From DAOUAM01 sp034433305 (GTDB lineage Bacteria > Chloroflexota > Dehalococcoidia > Lucifugimonadales > DAOUAM01), in assembly GCA_034433305.1 (NCBI GenBank), contig DAOUAM010000017.1, positions 1 to 34,184 on the forward strand: a DNA stretch of 34,184 bases, written 5' to 3'. Shown one piece after another: positions 8,069 to 17,252 of this stretch. The notes beneath the pieces are model-generated. The model was not told the origin of the DNA, ran no database searches, and was given only the letters and a program-made list of their open reading frames with translations. Made by a program: the position numbers and the translations under genes. The first letter of the stretch is position 1. Every line of letters begins with the position of its first letter.

Positions 8069-8983
8069 CTAGGCCGGAGTTGCAGGCCCTTGCTGTGGCT
8101 GAGCACGGACTTTCACGCCGGCCCGCTCCTCCTGGACCATGGCCACCGCGCCGGAAGCCAGCTTGCCCCAGCCACGGTTCTGGGCCTCGATGTAGCGCTG
8201 CTGGACGACGTTGGCCAGCTCCATGGGCACCCGTAGCTCCCTGCCCATCTCCGTGGCCAGGCCCACGTCCTTGGCCGCCAGGTCAAGCTGGAAGCCAGGC
8301 TCGAAGTTGCCCCTGAACAGGCCATTGGGGAAGTTCTGCATGGACTGGGTATTGCCTGAGCTCTTGGAAATGGCCTCGAAGAGCACCTGGGGCGGCACTC
8401 CGGCCTTGACCCCAAGAGTGAAGGCCTCCGAGAGAATGACACCCACGCTTAGGCCAATGAGGTTGTTGACTATCTTGCAGATGGCGCCCGCGCCAAGCTC
8501 GCCGCAGTACATGACTTTGTCACCGATGAGGTCCAGCAAAGGCTTGTGGCGCTGGTAGAGTGACCTGTCGCCGCCGACCATGACGCAGAGGGTCGCCTTC
8601 TCGGCGCCGGTGGTGCCGCCGCTGACCGGCGCGTCCAGCACGTGGACGCCCCTGGGCCTGGCGGCGACGGCGATGCGATGAATCACCTCTGGGGAGGTAG
8701 TGCTCAGGTCAAAGAACACGGTGCCTGGGGCCGCGCCGCTGAGTATGCCGCCCTCGCCCGTGGCAACCTCCAGCACGTCCTGCGGCCTGGGCAGAGAGGT
8801 GAACACGACCTCGCTGGCCTCGGCCACGGCTCGCGGGCTGTCGGCCCAGGATGCGCCCATTCTCAGCAGCTCGTCCGCCGCCTCTCGGCGTATGTCAAAG
8901 ACAGTGAGCTGGTGGCCGCCCCTGGCCAGGTTACGCGCCATGTGCCTGCCCATGTGCCCTATGCCTATGAAACCCACCCTCAT
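8069..8983 (-). CDS. NAD(P)-dependent beta-hydroxyacid dehydrogenase (3-hydroxyisobutyrate dehydrogenase family)
   Basis: Oxidises a 3-hydroxy acid (or reduces the semialdehyde) using NAD(P). The 304-residue protein from ATG 8983 begins VGFIGIGHMGRHMARNL, the family's dinucleotide-binding GxGxxG signature. It has the substrate-binding DAPVSGG at 117-123 and the catalytic lysine K170 in GAGAICKIVNNL. The C-terminal all-helical domain contains LDLAAKDVGLATEMGRELRVPMELA, where the KD pair contacts the substrate. An AGAGG ribosome site lies shortly before this ATG; longer upstream reading frames are not conserved. The exact substrate (hydroxyisobutyrate, tartronate semialdehyde, glyoxylate or succinic semialdehyde) cannot be assigned. 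The DUF6282 gene lies 56 nt upstream on the same strand and may be co-transcribed. Confidence 0.88.
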   Translation of the reverse strand: MRVGFIGIGHMGRHMARNLARGGHQLTVFDIRREAADELLRMGASWADSPRAVAEASEVVFTSLPRPQDVLEVATGEGGILSGAAPGTVFFDLSTTSPEVIHRIAVAARPRGVHVLDAPVSGGTTGAEKATLCVMVGGDRSLYQRHKPLLDLIGDKVMYCGELGAGAICKIVNNLIGLSVGVILSEAFTLGVKAGVPPQVLFEAISKSSGNTQSMQNFPNGLFRGNFEPGFQLDLAAKDVGLATEMGRELRVPMELANVVQQRYIEAQNRGWGKLASGAVAMVQEERAGVKVRAQPQQGPATPA

Positions 8984-9039
8984 ATTCGCTACCTCTCGCA
9001 GTATTTCCCACCCGGGCACCAGGCCCCGATGCCTGTTGC

Positions 9040-9885
9040 CTAGCTGTCCAGGCCCACAAGCTGCACGGGATTGGCCTTGACCAGCGTGGATACCTCGTCC
9101 GGACTCATGCCCGCGTGCAGCAGCGTGGCGATGGCCATCCTCATCCCCTCCGCCGGAGGCGGGTTGAGCCACTGGCCGAAGTCGGTGGCCACGATGCACT
9201 GCCCGACCCCCAGCGCCCTCAGCGCGGACACCAGCTCAGCAGGCGTCATCCTGCCGGCGGAGGGCATGCAGGCCAGGAAGGTGTACTCGGGGAAAGCGCC
9301 CAGCCGGACCATCTCCCGCTGCTCCTCGGTGCTGGCGACGCCCCAGGGGTGGGTAGCAATCATGCGCCGCACGCCCCTGGCCCTGGCCTCCTGGAACAGG
9401 GCCAGGGCCTCCCCGGGCGATACGTGGCCCGAGGCCAGCACCATGTCGCGCTGGCTGACGATGTCCAGAATGTCGTGGACAGCGGGCTTGAGCTTGCCGT
9501 CGTCAGCCAGGAGGCTGATTCCCTGGCCGCGTCCCCTCAGATAGAAGTCCGCGGTGAAGGTGGGCATCCACACCACCCTGGCGCCCAGGCCTGCGGCTAC
9601 CTGCACGGCCTCGGGGTTCAGGCCGCCCACGGAGCGGTTCAGCACGATGGCGCCCGCCACCTTCAGTCCGGGGTACATGCGGTTGAGGACATAGGCCAGC
9701 GGGGCCGTGGGGTACTCGTGAGACTTGAGCACGAAGCCAGCCATCTCAGCCTCGTAGGCATGGCGGGCGACGTCCAGCGCGTCCAGCCTCCGCTCCTGGC
9801 CCGCGTCCGGCCCGGCGTGGACATGCAGGTCGAAGGAACCCTTGAGGATTTCGGCTACCTGAGCGTTCAGCCCTGTGGCGTGCAT
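9040..9885 (-). CDS. DUF6282 family amidohydrolase-like protein
   Basis: A putative metal-dependent hydrolase with a TIM-barrel (amidohydrolase-like) fold; its reaction is unknown. The 281-residue protein from ATG 9885 (AAAGG site upstream) shows FDLHVHAGPD near residue 20, matching the HxH metal-binding strand of amidohydrolases. It also has FVLKSHEYPTAPLA, VWMPTF, VLASGHVSPGEALALFQEA, IATHPWG and VATDFGQ, the succession of His and Asp ligands expected around a barrel. The TTG at 9936 would add 17 residues without conservation. It stands directly upstream of the hydroxyacid dehydrogenase gene, which hints at a shared catabolic route, but only from proximity. Confidence 0.78.
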   Translation of the reverse strand: MHATGLNAQVAEILKGSFDLHVHAGPDAGQERRLDALDVARHAYEAEMAGFVLKSHEYPTAPLAYVLNRMYPGLKVAGAIVLNRSVGGLNPEAVQVAAGLGARVVWMPTFTADFYLRGRGQGISLLADDGKLKPAVHDILDIVSQRDMVLASGHVSPGEALALFQEARARGVRRMIATHPWGVASTEEQREMVRLGAFPEYTFLACMPSAGRMTPAELVSALRALGVGQCIVATDFGQWLNPPPAEGMRMAIATLLHAGMSPDEVSTLVKANPVQLVGLDS

Positions 9886-10048
9886 GGCTGCCTTTGCCCG
9901 GATGGTGATGTGAGGGTAACACAGGCGCCGGGGCAAATCAATTCTTGCCGGCCCGGCGCTTTTCCACTACGCATAGTGTACAATGGTTGGGGACTGGCGT
10001 CCTGGCACGCCGCCCACGCGCGTCACCTGGGCGGAAGGAGGAAAAGCG

Positions 10049-10663
10049 ATGCTCAACAAACTGGGCCGGGTGCAGAAGATCAAGCAGGACCAGGAGGGGC
10101 TGAACGTGCCCCCGGGACAGTTCGTCACCGAGAAGTTCCCCGTGCTGACATACGGCTCGACTCCCAGGATTGACCTGAAGGAGTGGCGCTTCCGCATCTT
10201 CGGTCTGGTGGAGGAGGATGTCACCCTGGACTGGGAGCAGTTCACCGCTCTGGGCAAGGCCACAGTGGAGGCCCCGTTCCACTGCGTGACCCAGTGGAGC
10301 CGCCTGCAGAACTCGTGGGAGGGTGTGCCCTTCAGAGAGGTCATGAAGCTGGTCCGGCCCAAGCCCGAGGCGCGGTACGTGATGGTACACTGCTATGGCG
10401 GGTACACCACCAACCTGGCCCTGGACGTGGTGCAAGACGACGACGTGCTGTTCGCATATAAGCATGACGGCGCACCGCTGTCGCCGGAGCACGGCGGGCC
10501 GCTGCGCCTGGTGGTGCCCAAGCGCTACGGGTGGAAGAGCGCCAAGTGGGCCAACGGCCTGGAGTTCATGGCACAGGACGCGCCCGGCTTCTGGGAGGCC
10601 CGTGGCTACCACATGAACGGCGACCCCTTGAAGGAAGAGCGTTTCTGGGACGAATTGAAGTAG
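10049..10663 (+). CDS. Sulfite-oxidase-like molybdopterin-dependent oxidoreductase
   Basis: A cytoplasmic single-domain protein with the oxidoreductase molybdopterin-binding fold. From ATG 10049 it has 204 residues. An AAGGAGG site lies 7 nt upstream, which makes this start better than the in-frame ATG at 9983. WRFRIFGLVE leads into the cofactor domain; C79 in FHCVTQWS is the expected Mo-ligating cysteine. YVMVHCYGGYTTNLALD, LSPEHGGPLRLVVPKRYGWKSAKW and FWEARGYHMNGDP are the conserved pterin-binding segments. No Tat or Sec signal is seen, unlike MsrP/YedY. No heme or membrane partner is adjacent. The substrate is unknown. It fits with the molybdenum-cofactor genes at 2.6-4.4 kb only in sharing a cofactor metal. 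Confidence 0.87.
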   Translation: MLNKLGRVQKIKQDQEGLNVPPGQFVTEKFPVLTYGSTPRIDLKEWRFRIFGLVEEDVTLDWEQFTALGKATVEAPFHCVTQWSRLQNSWEGVPFREVMKLVRPKPEARYVMVHCYGGYTTNLALDVVQDDDVLFAYKHDGAPLSPEHGGPLRLVVPKRYGWKSAKWANGLEFMAQDAPGFWEARGYHMNGDPLKEERFWDELK

Positions 10664-10692
10664 CCTGCCGTCTCACCCATGCGCGGTAAAAT

Positions 10693-10724
10693 GAGAAGGC
10701 CCTCTCGGTTGAGAGGGCCTTCTC
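10693..10724 (-). terminator. Strong 14-bp hairpin terminator, probably for the minus-strand zinc-ribbon gene
   Basis: Bases 10693-10706 pair perfectly with 10711-10724 around a GGTT loop. On the minus strand the stem is followed by ATTTTA, giving four U residues. On the plus strand no T run follows. It therefore suits termination of the small minus-strand gene ending at 10767 and may also stop the molybdoprotein transcript converging from the other side. Confidence 0.7.
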
Positions 10725-10766
10725 ACCCACGGGACCGGGCTGGCATGGCGAGACGAAGAGGAGCGC

Positions 10767-10931
10767 CTAGGCTACCTTCTTCTCGCGGGACCCGGCCAGC
10801 AACAGGGCATCTTCCTGCTTCTGGATGTCCACCATGTACCCGCACTGGAGACACTCCTTGTACTCGCCGTACATGTCCCGGTTGGTGTGCATGTCTCCAT
10901 GGCATCTTGGGCACGCCTTGAAGAGCACCAT
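10767..10931 (-). CDS. 54-residue zinc-ribbon protein (small uncharacterised)
   Basis: A short gene below usual length cut-offs. From ATG 10931 to TAG at 10767 it encodes 54 residues with two Cys pairs: C7-P-R-C10 in FKACPRCHGD and C27-L-Q-C30 in YKECLQCGY, forming a single zinc ribbon, then a charged helix-like tail ending EKKVA. A near-consensus AAGGAGGTGAG ribosome site stands just upstream. A candidate promoter (TTTACA, 18 nt, GATAAT) lies at 10982-11011, and a 14-bp terminator follows at 10693-10724. It is thus a complete stand-alone transcription unit. The role is unknown; similar mini ribbons occur in nucleic-acid-binding or regulatory proteins. It is divergent from the heat-shock operon. 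Confidence 0.82.
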   Translation of the reverse strand: MVLFKACPRCHGDMHTNRDMYGEYKECLQCGYMVDIQKQEDALLLAGSREKKVA

Positions 10932-10950
10932 CCGGCTCACCTCCTTCCAA

Positions 10951-10973
10951 CCATCAGGCTCTCAGCCTGATGG
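10951..10973 (-). promoter_or_regulatory. 10-bp leader hairpin just upstream of the zinc-ribbon gene's ribosome site
   Basis: ccatcaggct (10951-10960) pairs perfectly with agcctgatgg (10964-10973) around a three-base loop. It lies in the presumed 5' untranslated RNA, a few nucleotides ahead of the AAGGAGG site, where it could affect translation or RNA stability. It could instead be a protein-binding palindrome. Confidence 0.5.
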
Positions 10974-10981
10974 GACTTCAT

Positions 10982-11011
10982 ATTATCAATGCGAACACAG
11001 CATCATGTAAA
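10982..11011 (-). promoter_or_regulatory. Candidate sigma-70-type promoter of the zinc-ribbon gene
   Basis: On the minus strand TTTACA (11011-11006) and GATAAT (10987-10982) are separated by 18 nt. Each hexamer matches the consensus at five of six positions. The surrounding 11010-11060 stretch is AT-rich, unlike the rest of the window, which is typical of an active promoter region. Confidence 0.5.
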
Positions 11012-11177
11012 GGCATTTTTAATAATATTTCACATCATTATTATTGATATATATCCCCTGACCGGGGCCTGGTCTCCTGGCCAGACCTGCACTTTCTTTA
11101 TACATTAGATGCAGCCACTCCGATTTCCGATTCGGTGATGAACGGGAATCGTAACTGCGGTGGGCGATATTATAAAG

Positions 11178-11207
11178 CTTGACATAGAACGTGTCAACTT
11201 ATAGAAT
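11178..11207 (+). promoter_or_regulatory. Heat-shock operon promoter with HAIR-like operator
   Basis: TTGACA (11179-11184) and TAGAAT (11202-11207) are spaced 17 nt, a near-consensus vegetative promoter. The -35 box is also the left arm of a perfect inverted repeat TTGACA-N7-TGTCAA (11179-11197). The known HspR operator HAIR is CTTGAGT-N7-ACTCAAG. The spacing and the CTTGA/TCAA core agree, so the HspR-like protein encoded next probably represses its own operon here. The sequence is seen; regulation is inferred from the family. Confidence 0.7.
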
Positions 11208-11233
11208 ATGGACTGTAAACAGCCCAGGCAAGG

Positions 11234-11776
11234 GTGCCAGACCGAGCTATGACTTACGATGCCAATAGCTTCGAGAGACATGCTTTTCGGGCGTCCTCCT
11301 CTGACAGTAGAACGCGGAGACCGCCCCTGCGGTTAGGTAGGCTCGTGCAGGAGCCCGAGGCTGGCCTGAAGCCCCGGCAGTCTGACGTCCCCGGCAACGC
11401 CGAAGGAGACAGTCCGACGATCGGCGCAGAGGTGCAGGCCGAGGGCCTTTACATCATCAGCGTGGCGGCGCGCATCCTGGAGATGCACCCGCAGACGCTC
11501 CGCAAATACGAGCGTATGGGGCTGGTCACTCCCTCCCGCACCATAGGCATGCTTCGGCTATACTCGGAGGAAGACATCGCCCGCCTCAGGCTGATCAAGC
11601 ACCTGGTGGGCGACCTGGGGCTGAACCTGGCCGGCGTGCAACTGGCGCTGAGCCTCTTCAACCAGCTCCTGGTGATGAGGATGCGCCTGAGCACCCTGGA
11701 CAATAGCGACCTGAAGGACTTCATGGAAGAGCGCCTTCGGGAGATGCTGGAGCTGCTGTACACGCAGCTAGGCTAG
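11234..11776 (+). CDS. hspR: MerR-family heat-shock regulator (HspR-like)
   Basis: A DNA-binding repressor, likely controlling this dnaK operon. A winged-helix MerR domain begins at about residue 72: LYIISVAARILEMHPQTLRKYERMGLVTPSRT, then MLRLYSEEDIARLRLIKHLVGDLGLNLAGVQLAL, as in HspR. The final 40 residues form a helical tail (RMRLSTLDNSDLKDFMEERLREMLELLYTQLG) likely used for dimerisation or DnaK contact. The first about 70 residues are low in recognisable structure, and their codons have lower third-position GC than the rest, so some may be untranslated leader. Candidate starts are GTG 11234, ATG 11249 or the GTG near 11429. Gene order regulator-grpE-dnaK supports the HspR assignment. Its promoter overlaps a HAIR-like repeat. 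Confidence 0.75.
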   Translation: MPDRAMTYDANSFERHAFRASSSDSRTRRPPLRLGRLVQEPEAGLKPRQSDVPGNAEGDSPTIGAEVQAEGLYIISVAARILEMHPQTLRKYERMGLVTPSRTIGMLRLYSEEDIARLRLIKHLVGDLGLNLAGVQLALSLFNQLLVMRMRLSTLDNSDLKDFMEERLREMLELLYTQLG

Positions 11777-11822
11777 CACCGACTTAGCCTGATACCCTCG
11801 CCACCAACGGAGGCTTAGCCAG

Positions 11823-12398
11823 ATGGCCGAACAAACAGGACCACAGGAGAAGGCAGGGCCGCCCACCGAGGAGCAGGCCGTGCCCCAGATGGACGAACTC
11901 AGCCTTTTACGCGACCGGCTTGAGGAGGCGCTGAGGGAGAAGGAACAGTTCCGCGTCCTGGCCCAGCGCGCCCAGGCCGACCTGCAGAACTTCAAGAGGC
12001 GCGCAGCGGAAGAGCAGGAGGAGGCCAGGCGCAAGGCCAACACGCAATTTATCCTCAAGGTGCTTCCCATTCTGGATGACCTGCACCTTGCCCTCAGTAT
12101 GGCCCCAGACAGTGCCATGGCGCAGGGATGGCTGGAGGGGCTCCGACTGGTGGAGCGCAACTTCCAGGCAGCCCTGGAGTCCGAGGGCGTCACCAGGATC
12201 CAGGCCCAGGGCCAGCCTTTCATGCCCTGGGAGCATGAGGCCGTACAGTTCGAGGAGACCCGGGACGTGGAGGAAGGCAGAGTGGTAAGGGTACTCCGCG
12301 AGGGCTACAAGCTCAACAACAAGGTTATACGAGCGGCGCAGGTGGCTGTCGCCAGAGCGCCACACAAGCAAGACCGTCAGCCCGAGTCCACCCAGTGA
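11823..12398 (+). CDS. grpE: Nucleotide exchange factor GrpE
   Basis: The cochaperone that releases ADP from DnaK. The 191-residue protein has the standard layout. A polar N-terminus (1-20) leads into a long coiled-coil helix rich in Glu, Lys and Gln (SLLRDRLEEALREKEQFRVLAQRAQADLQNFKRRAAEEQEEARR). The central FILKVLPILDDLHLALSMA, GLRLVERNFQAALESEGVTRI and the beta-wing QPFMPWEHEAVQFEETRDVEEGRVVRVLREGYKLNNKVIRAAQVAVAR follow. A GGAGG site precedes ATG 11823. The gene is 46 nt after the regulator and 19 nt before dnaK, in one operon. Confidence 0.93.
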   Translation: MAEQTGPQEKAGPPTEEQAVPQMDELSLLRDRLEEALREKEQFRVLAQRAQADLQNFKRRAAEEQEEARRKANTQFILKVLPILDDLHLALSMAPDSAMAQGWLEGLRLVERNFQAALESEGVTRIQAQGQPFMPWEHEAVQFEETRDVEEGRVVRVLREGYKLNNKVIRAAQVAVARAPHKQDRQPESTQ

Positions 12399-12417
12399 TT
12401 TAGGAGGTCTGAGCAAA

Positions 12418-14295
<1,878 letters not shown>

Positions 14296-14300
14296 CTCTC

Positions 14301-14333
14301 CGCAGGGGCGTTCAGCCACTGCACGCCCCTGCG
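14301..14333 (+). terminator. Hairpin after dnaK, possible weak terminator or attenuator
   Basis: cgcaggggcg (14301-14310) pairs perfectly with cgcccctgcg (14324-14333) across a 13-nt loop, 5 nt after the dnaK stop. No T run follows, so it may act as an RNA-stabilising end or a partial terminator before the PRC/BON gene 34 nt downstream. Confidence 0.45.
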
Positions 14334-14367
14334 AGCCGTCGCGGACTCTGCGCATCGAGGTGAGAGC

Positions 14368-15339
14368 ATGGACCTGAACTGGGGCAGACCTGTCGCGGCC
14401 ACAGACGGGTGGCTCGGCGCGCTGGACGGCGCAGTCCTGGCAGCCGACACCAGGAAGCTCACTCACCTGATAGTCAGACGCGGCCTGGTCTTACCGCGCC
14501 GGCTGGCTGTGCCGGCACAGCACCTGCAGTCAGTGGACGAGTACGGGCTATACCTGGACCTGTCCATCATCCATGCGCTGGGCCTGCCACCCCCTGCGCG
14601 CCTGGAGGCCTCCGCTGGCGCCACGACGCTGGACCGGCGCGCGCGGGTGCTGCTCAAGGACGGCTCTCGGCTTGTCCTCAAGGGGCTGCGCCTGCCGGAC
14701 AAGGACCACGCCCCCACTCACTGCATCGTGAAAGGGCCAGGGCTGGCCGCTGGTAGCGTCGTGCTTCCCCTGGACAGGGCCACCAGCGTCGGCAGCGGCC
14801 AGATAGCCACCGACCTGGAGCCGGGAGAGGCCCGGCGCTTGCCCAGGTACAGGCTGGACGCGGACATCCAGGCGGATGCCTGGGAGGCGCTGTACAGTCA
14901 CAAGTCCATCCCCGACGTGGACCTGTCCTCCATCCAGTTAGAGGTGAGCAGCGGCACCGTTGCCCTGAGCGGGCACGTCAGGATGCCGGCCACGGCCAAG
15001 GAGATAGGGCGCGTGGTAAGCGCCGTGGAGGGCGTCATAAGTGTCCACAACGGCCTGGTAAGCGACCGGCAGCTTGAGCTGGAGCTGGCCTCGGCCATAG
15101 CCGGCAGGGTGCCGGGGCACTCGGGCAACGTCATTGTGCGCAGCTACCTGGGCGCGGTGGTGCTGGAAGGCTACGTGCCTTCGGAGGAGGTCAGGGAGTC
15201 CGTCCTGGAGGCGGTGCGCTCCCTGCGCGGCCCGCGACGGGTGGAGTGCCGCCTTCAGGTGCGGGAGGCGGCCAGCGCCCCGGCGCCCGAGGCGCAGGCC
15301 GTGGCAGCGGAAGTCGGCGGCCAGCCAGCCGCGTCATAG
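14368..15339 (+). CDS. PRC-barrel plus tandem BON-domain protein
   Basis: A 323-residue protein of unknown function without a signal peptide. The N-terminal half has two PRC-barrel-like repeats: VAATDGWLGALDGAVLAADTRKLTHLIVRRG (about 9-40), and LDRRARVLLKDGSRLVLKGL to SVVLPLDRATSV (about 90-145). The second half has two BON-like alpha/beta modules, SSIQLEVSSGTVALSGHV...EGVISVHNGLV and LASAIAGRVPGHSGNVIVRSYLGAVVLEGYV...VECRLQV, followed by an Ala/Pro tail. BON domains usually bind lipids or membranes, and PRC barrels bind proteins or RNA, so an envelope stress or scaffolding role is possible. GAGGTGAG stands before ATG 14368. It may share the heat-shock promoter by read-through from dnaK. Confidence 0.7.
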   Translation: MDLNWGRPVAATDGWLGALDGAVLAADTRKLTHLIVRRGLVLPRRLAVPAQHLQSVDEYGLYLDLSIIHALGLPPPARLEASAGATTLDRRARVLLKDGSRLVLKGLRLPDKDHAPTHCIVKGPGLAAGSVVLPLDRATSVGSGQIATDLEPGEARRLPRYRLDADIQADAWEALYSHKSIPDVDLSSIQLEVSSGTVALSGHVRMPATAKEIGRVVSAVEGVISVHNGLVSDRQLELELASAIAGRVPGHSGNVIVRSYLGAVVLEGYVPSEEVRESVLEAVRSLRGPRRVECRLQVREAASAPAPEAQAVAAEVGGQPAAS

Positions 15340-15430
15340 CTGGCCACCCCCCGGTGCCACATCCCTTCGTCAGGCCACGAGATGCCACTGGCGCTGGTGT
15401 GTGGGCAAGGCCCAGCCCTCTCTTCAGCTC

Positions 15431-15473
15431 TCCCCCACAGGGGGCGAGAATATTCCCTGCCCCCTGTGGGGGA
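15431..15473. repeat. Long perfect palindrome (15-bp arms)
   Basis: Bases 15431-15445 pair perfectly with 15459-15473 around a 13-nt AT-richer loop. It lies in the 249-nt space between the convergent PRC/BON and acuC-like genes. It may be a bidirectional terminator or a REP-like element; its CCCCAC...GGGGCG core resembles intergenic palindromes at 21926-21996 and 26612-26699. Confidence 0.6.
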
Positions 15474-15588
15474 AGGCCAGGAAGGGGGCATGGTAACCAG
15501 TCCAACGCCAGCCCGCCATTACGCATCCTGCGTGCCGGGGCAGAAGGGACCTCACCGCCACCTTCACACGACTGGGTAGTACACCCCG

Positions 15589-16728
15589 CTACGCCGAGAC
15601 CACCCTTATGCCATGGGCGGGGAAGACCAGGCGCTGGACAGCGGCGACGCTGTTCTCGGCGAACACCCGCGAGTCGCGGCGCACGGACTCATCCACCTTC
15701 ACATCATCGGGGTCGCGCAGGCTGGCGACGCCGTAGCGCTGGCTGTAGGACGCGGGAATCTCGTTGGGGAACTCCTGGCCAGACATAACGCCGAAGGCCA
15801 GCGTCCAGGCCCGCGCCACCGCCTGGAGGTCGTAGCCTCCGCCACCCAGGGCAAGCCACTTGCGCGGCGCGGTCTGGGCAAGCTCAGCCACCACTCGGGC
15901 GAAGCCCTGGACGGTGATGGCCATGTGGGTGATAGGGTCGCGGTAGTGGGAGTCTATGCCCAGTTGGGTCACCAGCACGTCTGGCTGGAAGGCCTGGAGT
16001 AGCGGCGGCACCACCTGCTGGAAGGCCCACAGGTACACGTCGTCGGAGGTATAGGGGTACAGCGGCACGTTGACGGAGAAGCCCCGGCCCCGTCCGGCGC
16101 CGATCTCCTGGGCGAAGCCGGTCCCCGGGAAGAGGAAGGCCCCCGACTCGTGGAGGGAAATGGTCAGCACCCTGTCGGTGTCGTAGAAGGCGTACTGGAC
16201 GCCGTCGCCGTGGTGGCAGTCTATGTCCACGTAGGCGACGCGCAGTCCTTCCTTCAGCAGGGCCTGGATGGCGATGACCGGGTCATTGAAGACGCAGAAG
16301 CCATAGGCGTAGCCTCGCATGGCATGGTGCAGCCCGCCCGAAATGCTGAAGGCCACGTCCGCCTCGTCGGCCAGCAGCAGCTCCACGGCCCTGAGAGAGG
16401 CGCCCGTGGACCAGAGGGCAGCCTCGTACATTCCCTCGTAGGCCGGGTTATCACCGGGGCCGAAGTTGAACCTGCCCGGGCCTGGCGACATGTCGCCGCG
16501 GCTGAAGCTCTGGACGGCCCGCACGTACTCGGGCGCATGGAACCACAGCACCTCTTCCTCGCTGGCCTGGCGCGGCTCCACCAGCCTGGCGCTGTTGCCA
16601 TTGAAGGCGCCGTAGGCCTCCAGCAACTCGTAGGTGTAGCGGAGCCGGACGGGCTTCATGGGGTGAGTCTCACTCAGGACGTGCTGGGAAAGCACGTCAG
16701 CGTAGACAAAGGCCGCTCTCCTCGCCAT
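15589..16728 (-). CDS. acuC: Histone-deacetylase-family hydrolase, AcuC-like
   Basis: A zinc-dependent deacetylase of the class I HDAC/AcuC fold, in bacteria associated with deacetylation of acetyl-CoA synthetase or polyamines. The 379-residue length equals AcuC. Conserved features in order are THPMKPVRLRYTYELLEAYG, HAPEYVRAVQ, the catalytic His pair in GGLHHAM, GFCVFNDPVIAI, zinc ligands in YVDIDCHHGDGVQ, FLFPGTGF, QLGIDSHYRDPI (zinc Asp), and LGGGGYD. ATG 16728 lies inside the 3' end of the Mut7-C gene (32-nt overlap), so the two are translationally coupled. No acetyl-CoA synthetase or acuA gene is nearby, so the true substrate is open. Confidence 0.88.
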   Translation of the reverse strand: MARRAAFVYADVLSQHVLSETHPMKPVRLRYTYELLEAYGAFNGNSARLVEPRQASEEEVLWFHAPEYVRAVQSFSRGDMSPGPGRFNFGPGDNPAYEGMYEAALWSTGASLRAVELLLADEADVAFSISGGLHHAMRGYAYGFCVFNDPVIAIQALLKEGLRVAYVDIDCHHGDGVQYAFYDTDRVLTISLHESGAFLFPGTGFAQEIGAGRGRGFSVNVPLYPYTSDDVYLWAFQQVVPPLLQAFQPDVLVTQLGIDSHYRDPITHMAITVQGFARVVAELAQTAPRKWLALGGGGYDLQAVARAWTLAFGVMSGQEFPNEIPASYSQRYGVASLRDPDDVKVDESVRRDSRVFAENSVAAVQRLVFPAHGIRVVSA

Positions 16729-17209
16729 TGGACTCCTTTCCTTTCCGGATCCCGTCCAGCTCCTCGCACATGTTGCGCCAGTGGGTGCCCCGCCAGTACA
16801 GCTTGCCGCAGCTAGGGCACAGGTAGAACTGCTCCTGGGTGCTGAAAACGAAGGGCGGCACCCTGTCCCTGACCTCCTGCTTGCTCACCCTCTGGAGCTC
16901 CACGTTGCACTGGATACAGAGCGAAAAGCCGTTCCCGAACTCCAGGCCCAGGGCCTCCGCCAGCTCCTGGATCTGCTTCCTGAAGTCATCGGAGACCACC
17001 AGCACCACCCTCACCTCGCCGCTGGTCACCGCGCGGCGCTGGAGGATATACCTGTCCCTGGTAATGACTGTCCTGCCCTGCTCTTTGCCGATGCGCAGTA
17101 GCTCCGCATCGTCCACGTCCGGGATGAACAGAGCGTCGTAGCCCATGACACGCAGCCACTTGGCCAGCCTGCCCACGTTCACGTCCACCACGAACTTCTG
17201 CGCCATCAT
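16697..17209 (-). CDS. Mut7-C RNase-domain protein with C-terminal zinc ribbon
   Basis: A predicted PIN-like ribonuclease of the Mut7-C family (170 residues). The N-terminal PIN-like fold shows FVVDVNVGRLAKWLRVMGYDALF with acidic D9, DVDDAELLRIGKEQGRTVITRD (D34 and D52 candidates) and VRVVLVVSDD. The zinc ribbon has C98-IQ-C101 and C131-PS-C134, followed by the family's YWRGTHWRNM signature. Start codons ATG 17209 and 17206 are both possible. Its last 32 nt overlap the start of acuC, indicating coupling. The cellular RNA target is unknown; some family members are proposed toxins, but no antitoxin partner is seen here. Confidence 0.85.
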   Translation of the reverse strand: MMAQKFVVDVNVGRLAKWLRVMGYDALFIPDVDDAELLRIGKEQGRTVITRDRYILQRRAVTSGEVRVVLVVSDDFRKQIQELAEALGLEFGNGFSLCIQCNVELQRVSKQEVRDRVPPFVFSTQEQFYLCPSCGKLYWRGTHWRNMCEELDGIRKGKESNGEESGLCLR

Positions 17210-17252
17210 GTCCCACTACCCAGCGACCGGGAAGAAGTGCCTCCCTTTGCCC

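Noticed and set aside
11100..11233. CIRCE element (HrcA operator) upstream of the dnaK operon
   Set aside because: No TTAGCACTC-N9-GAGTGCTAA-like repeat was found; the repeat present has the shorter HspR-type spacing.
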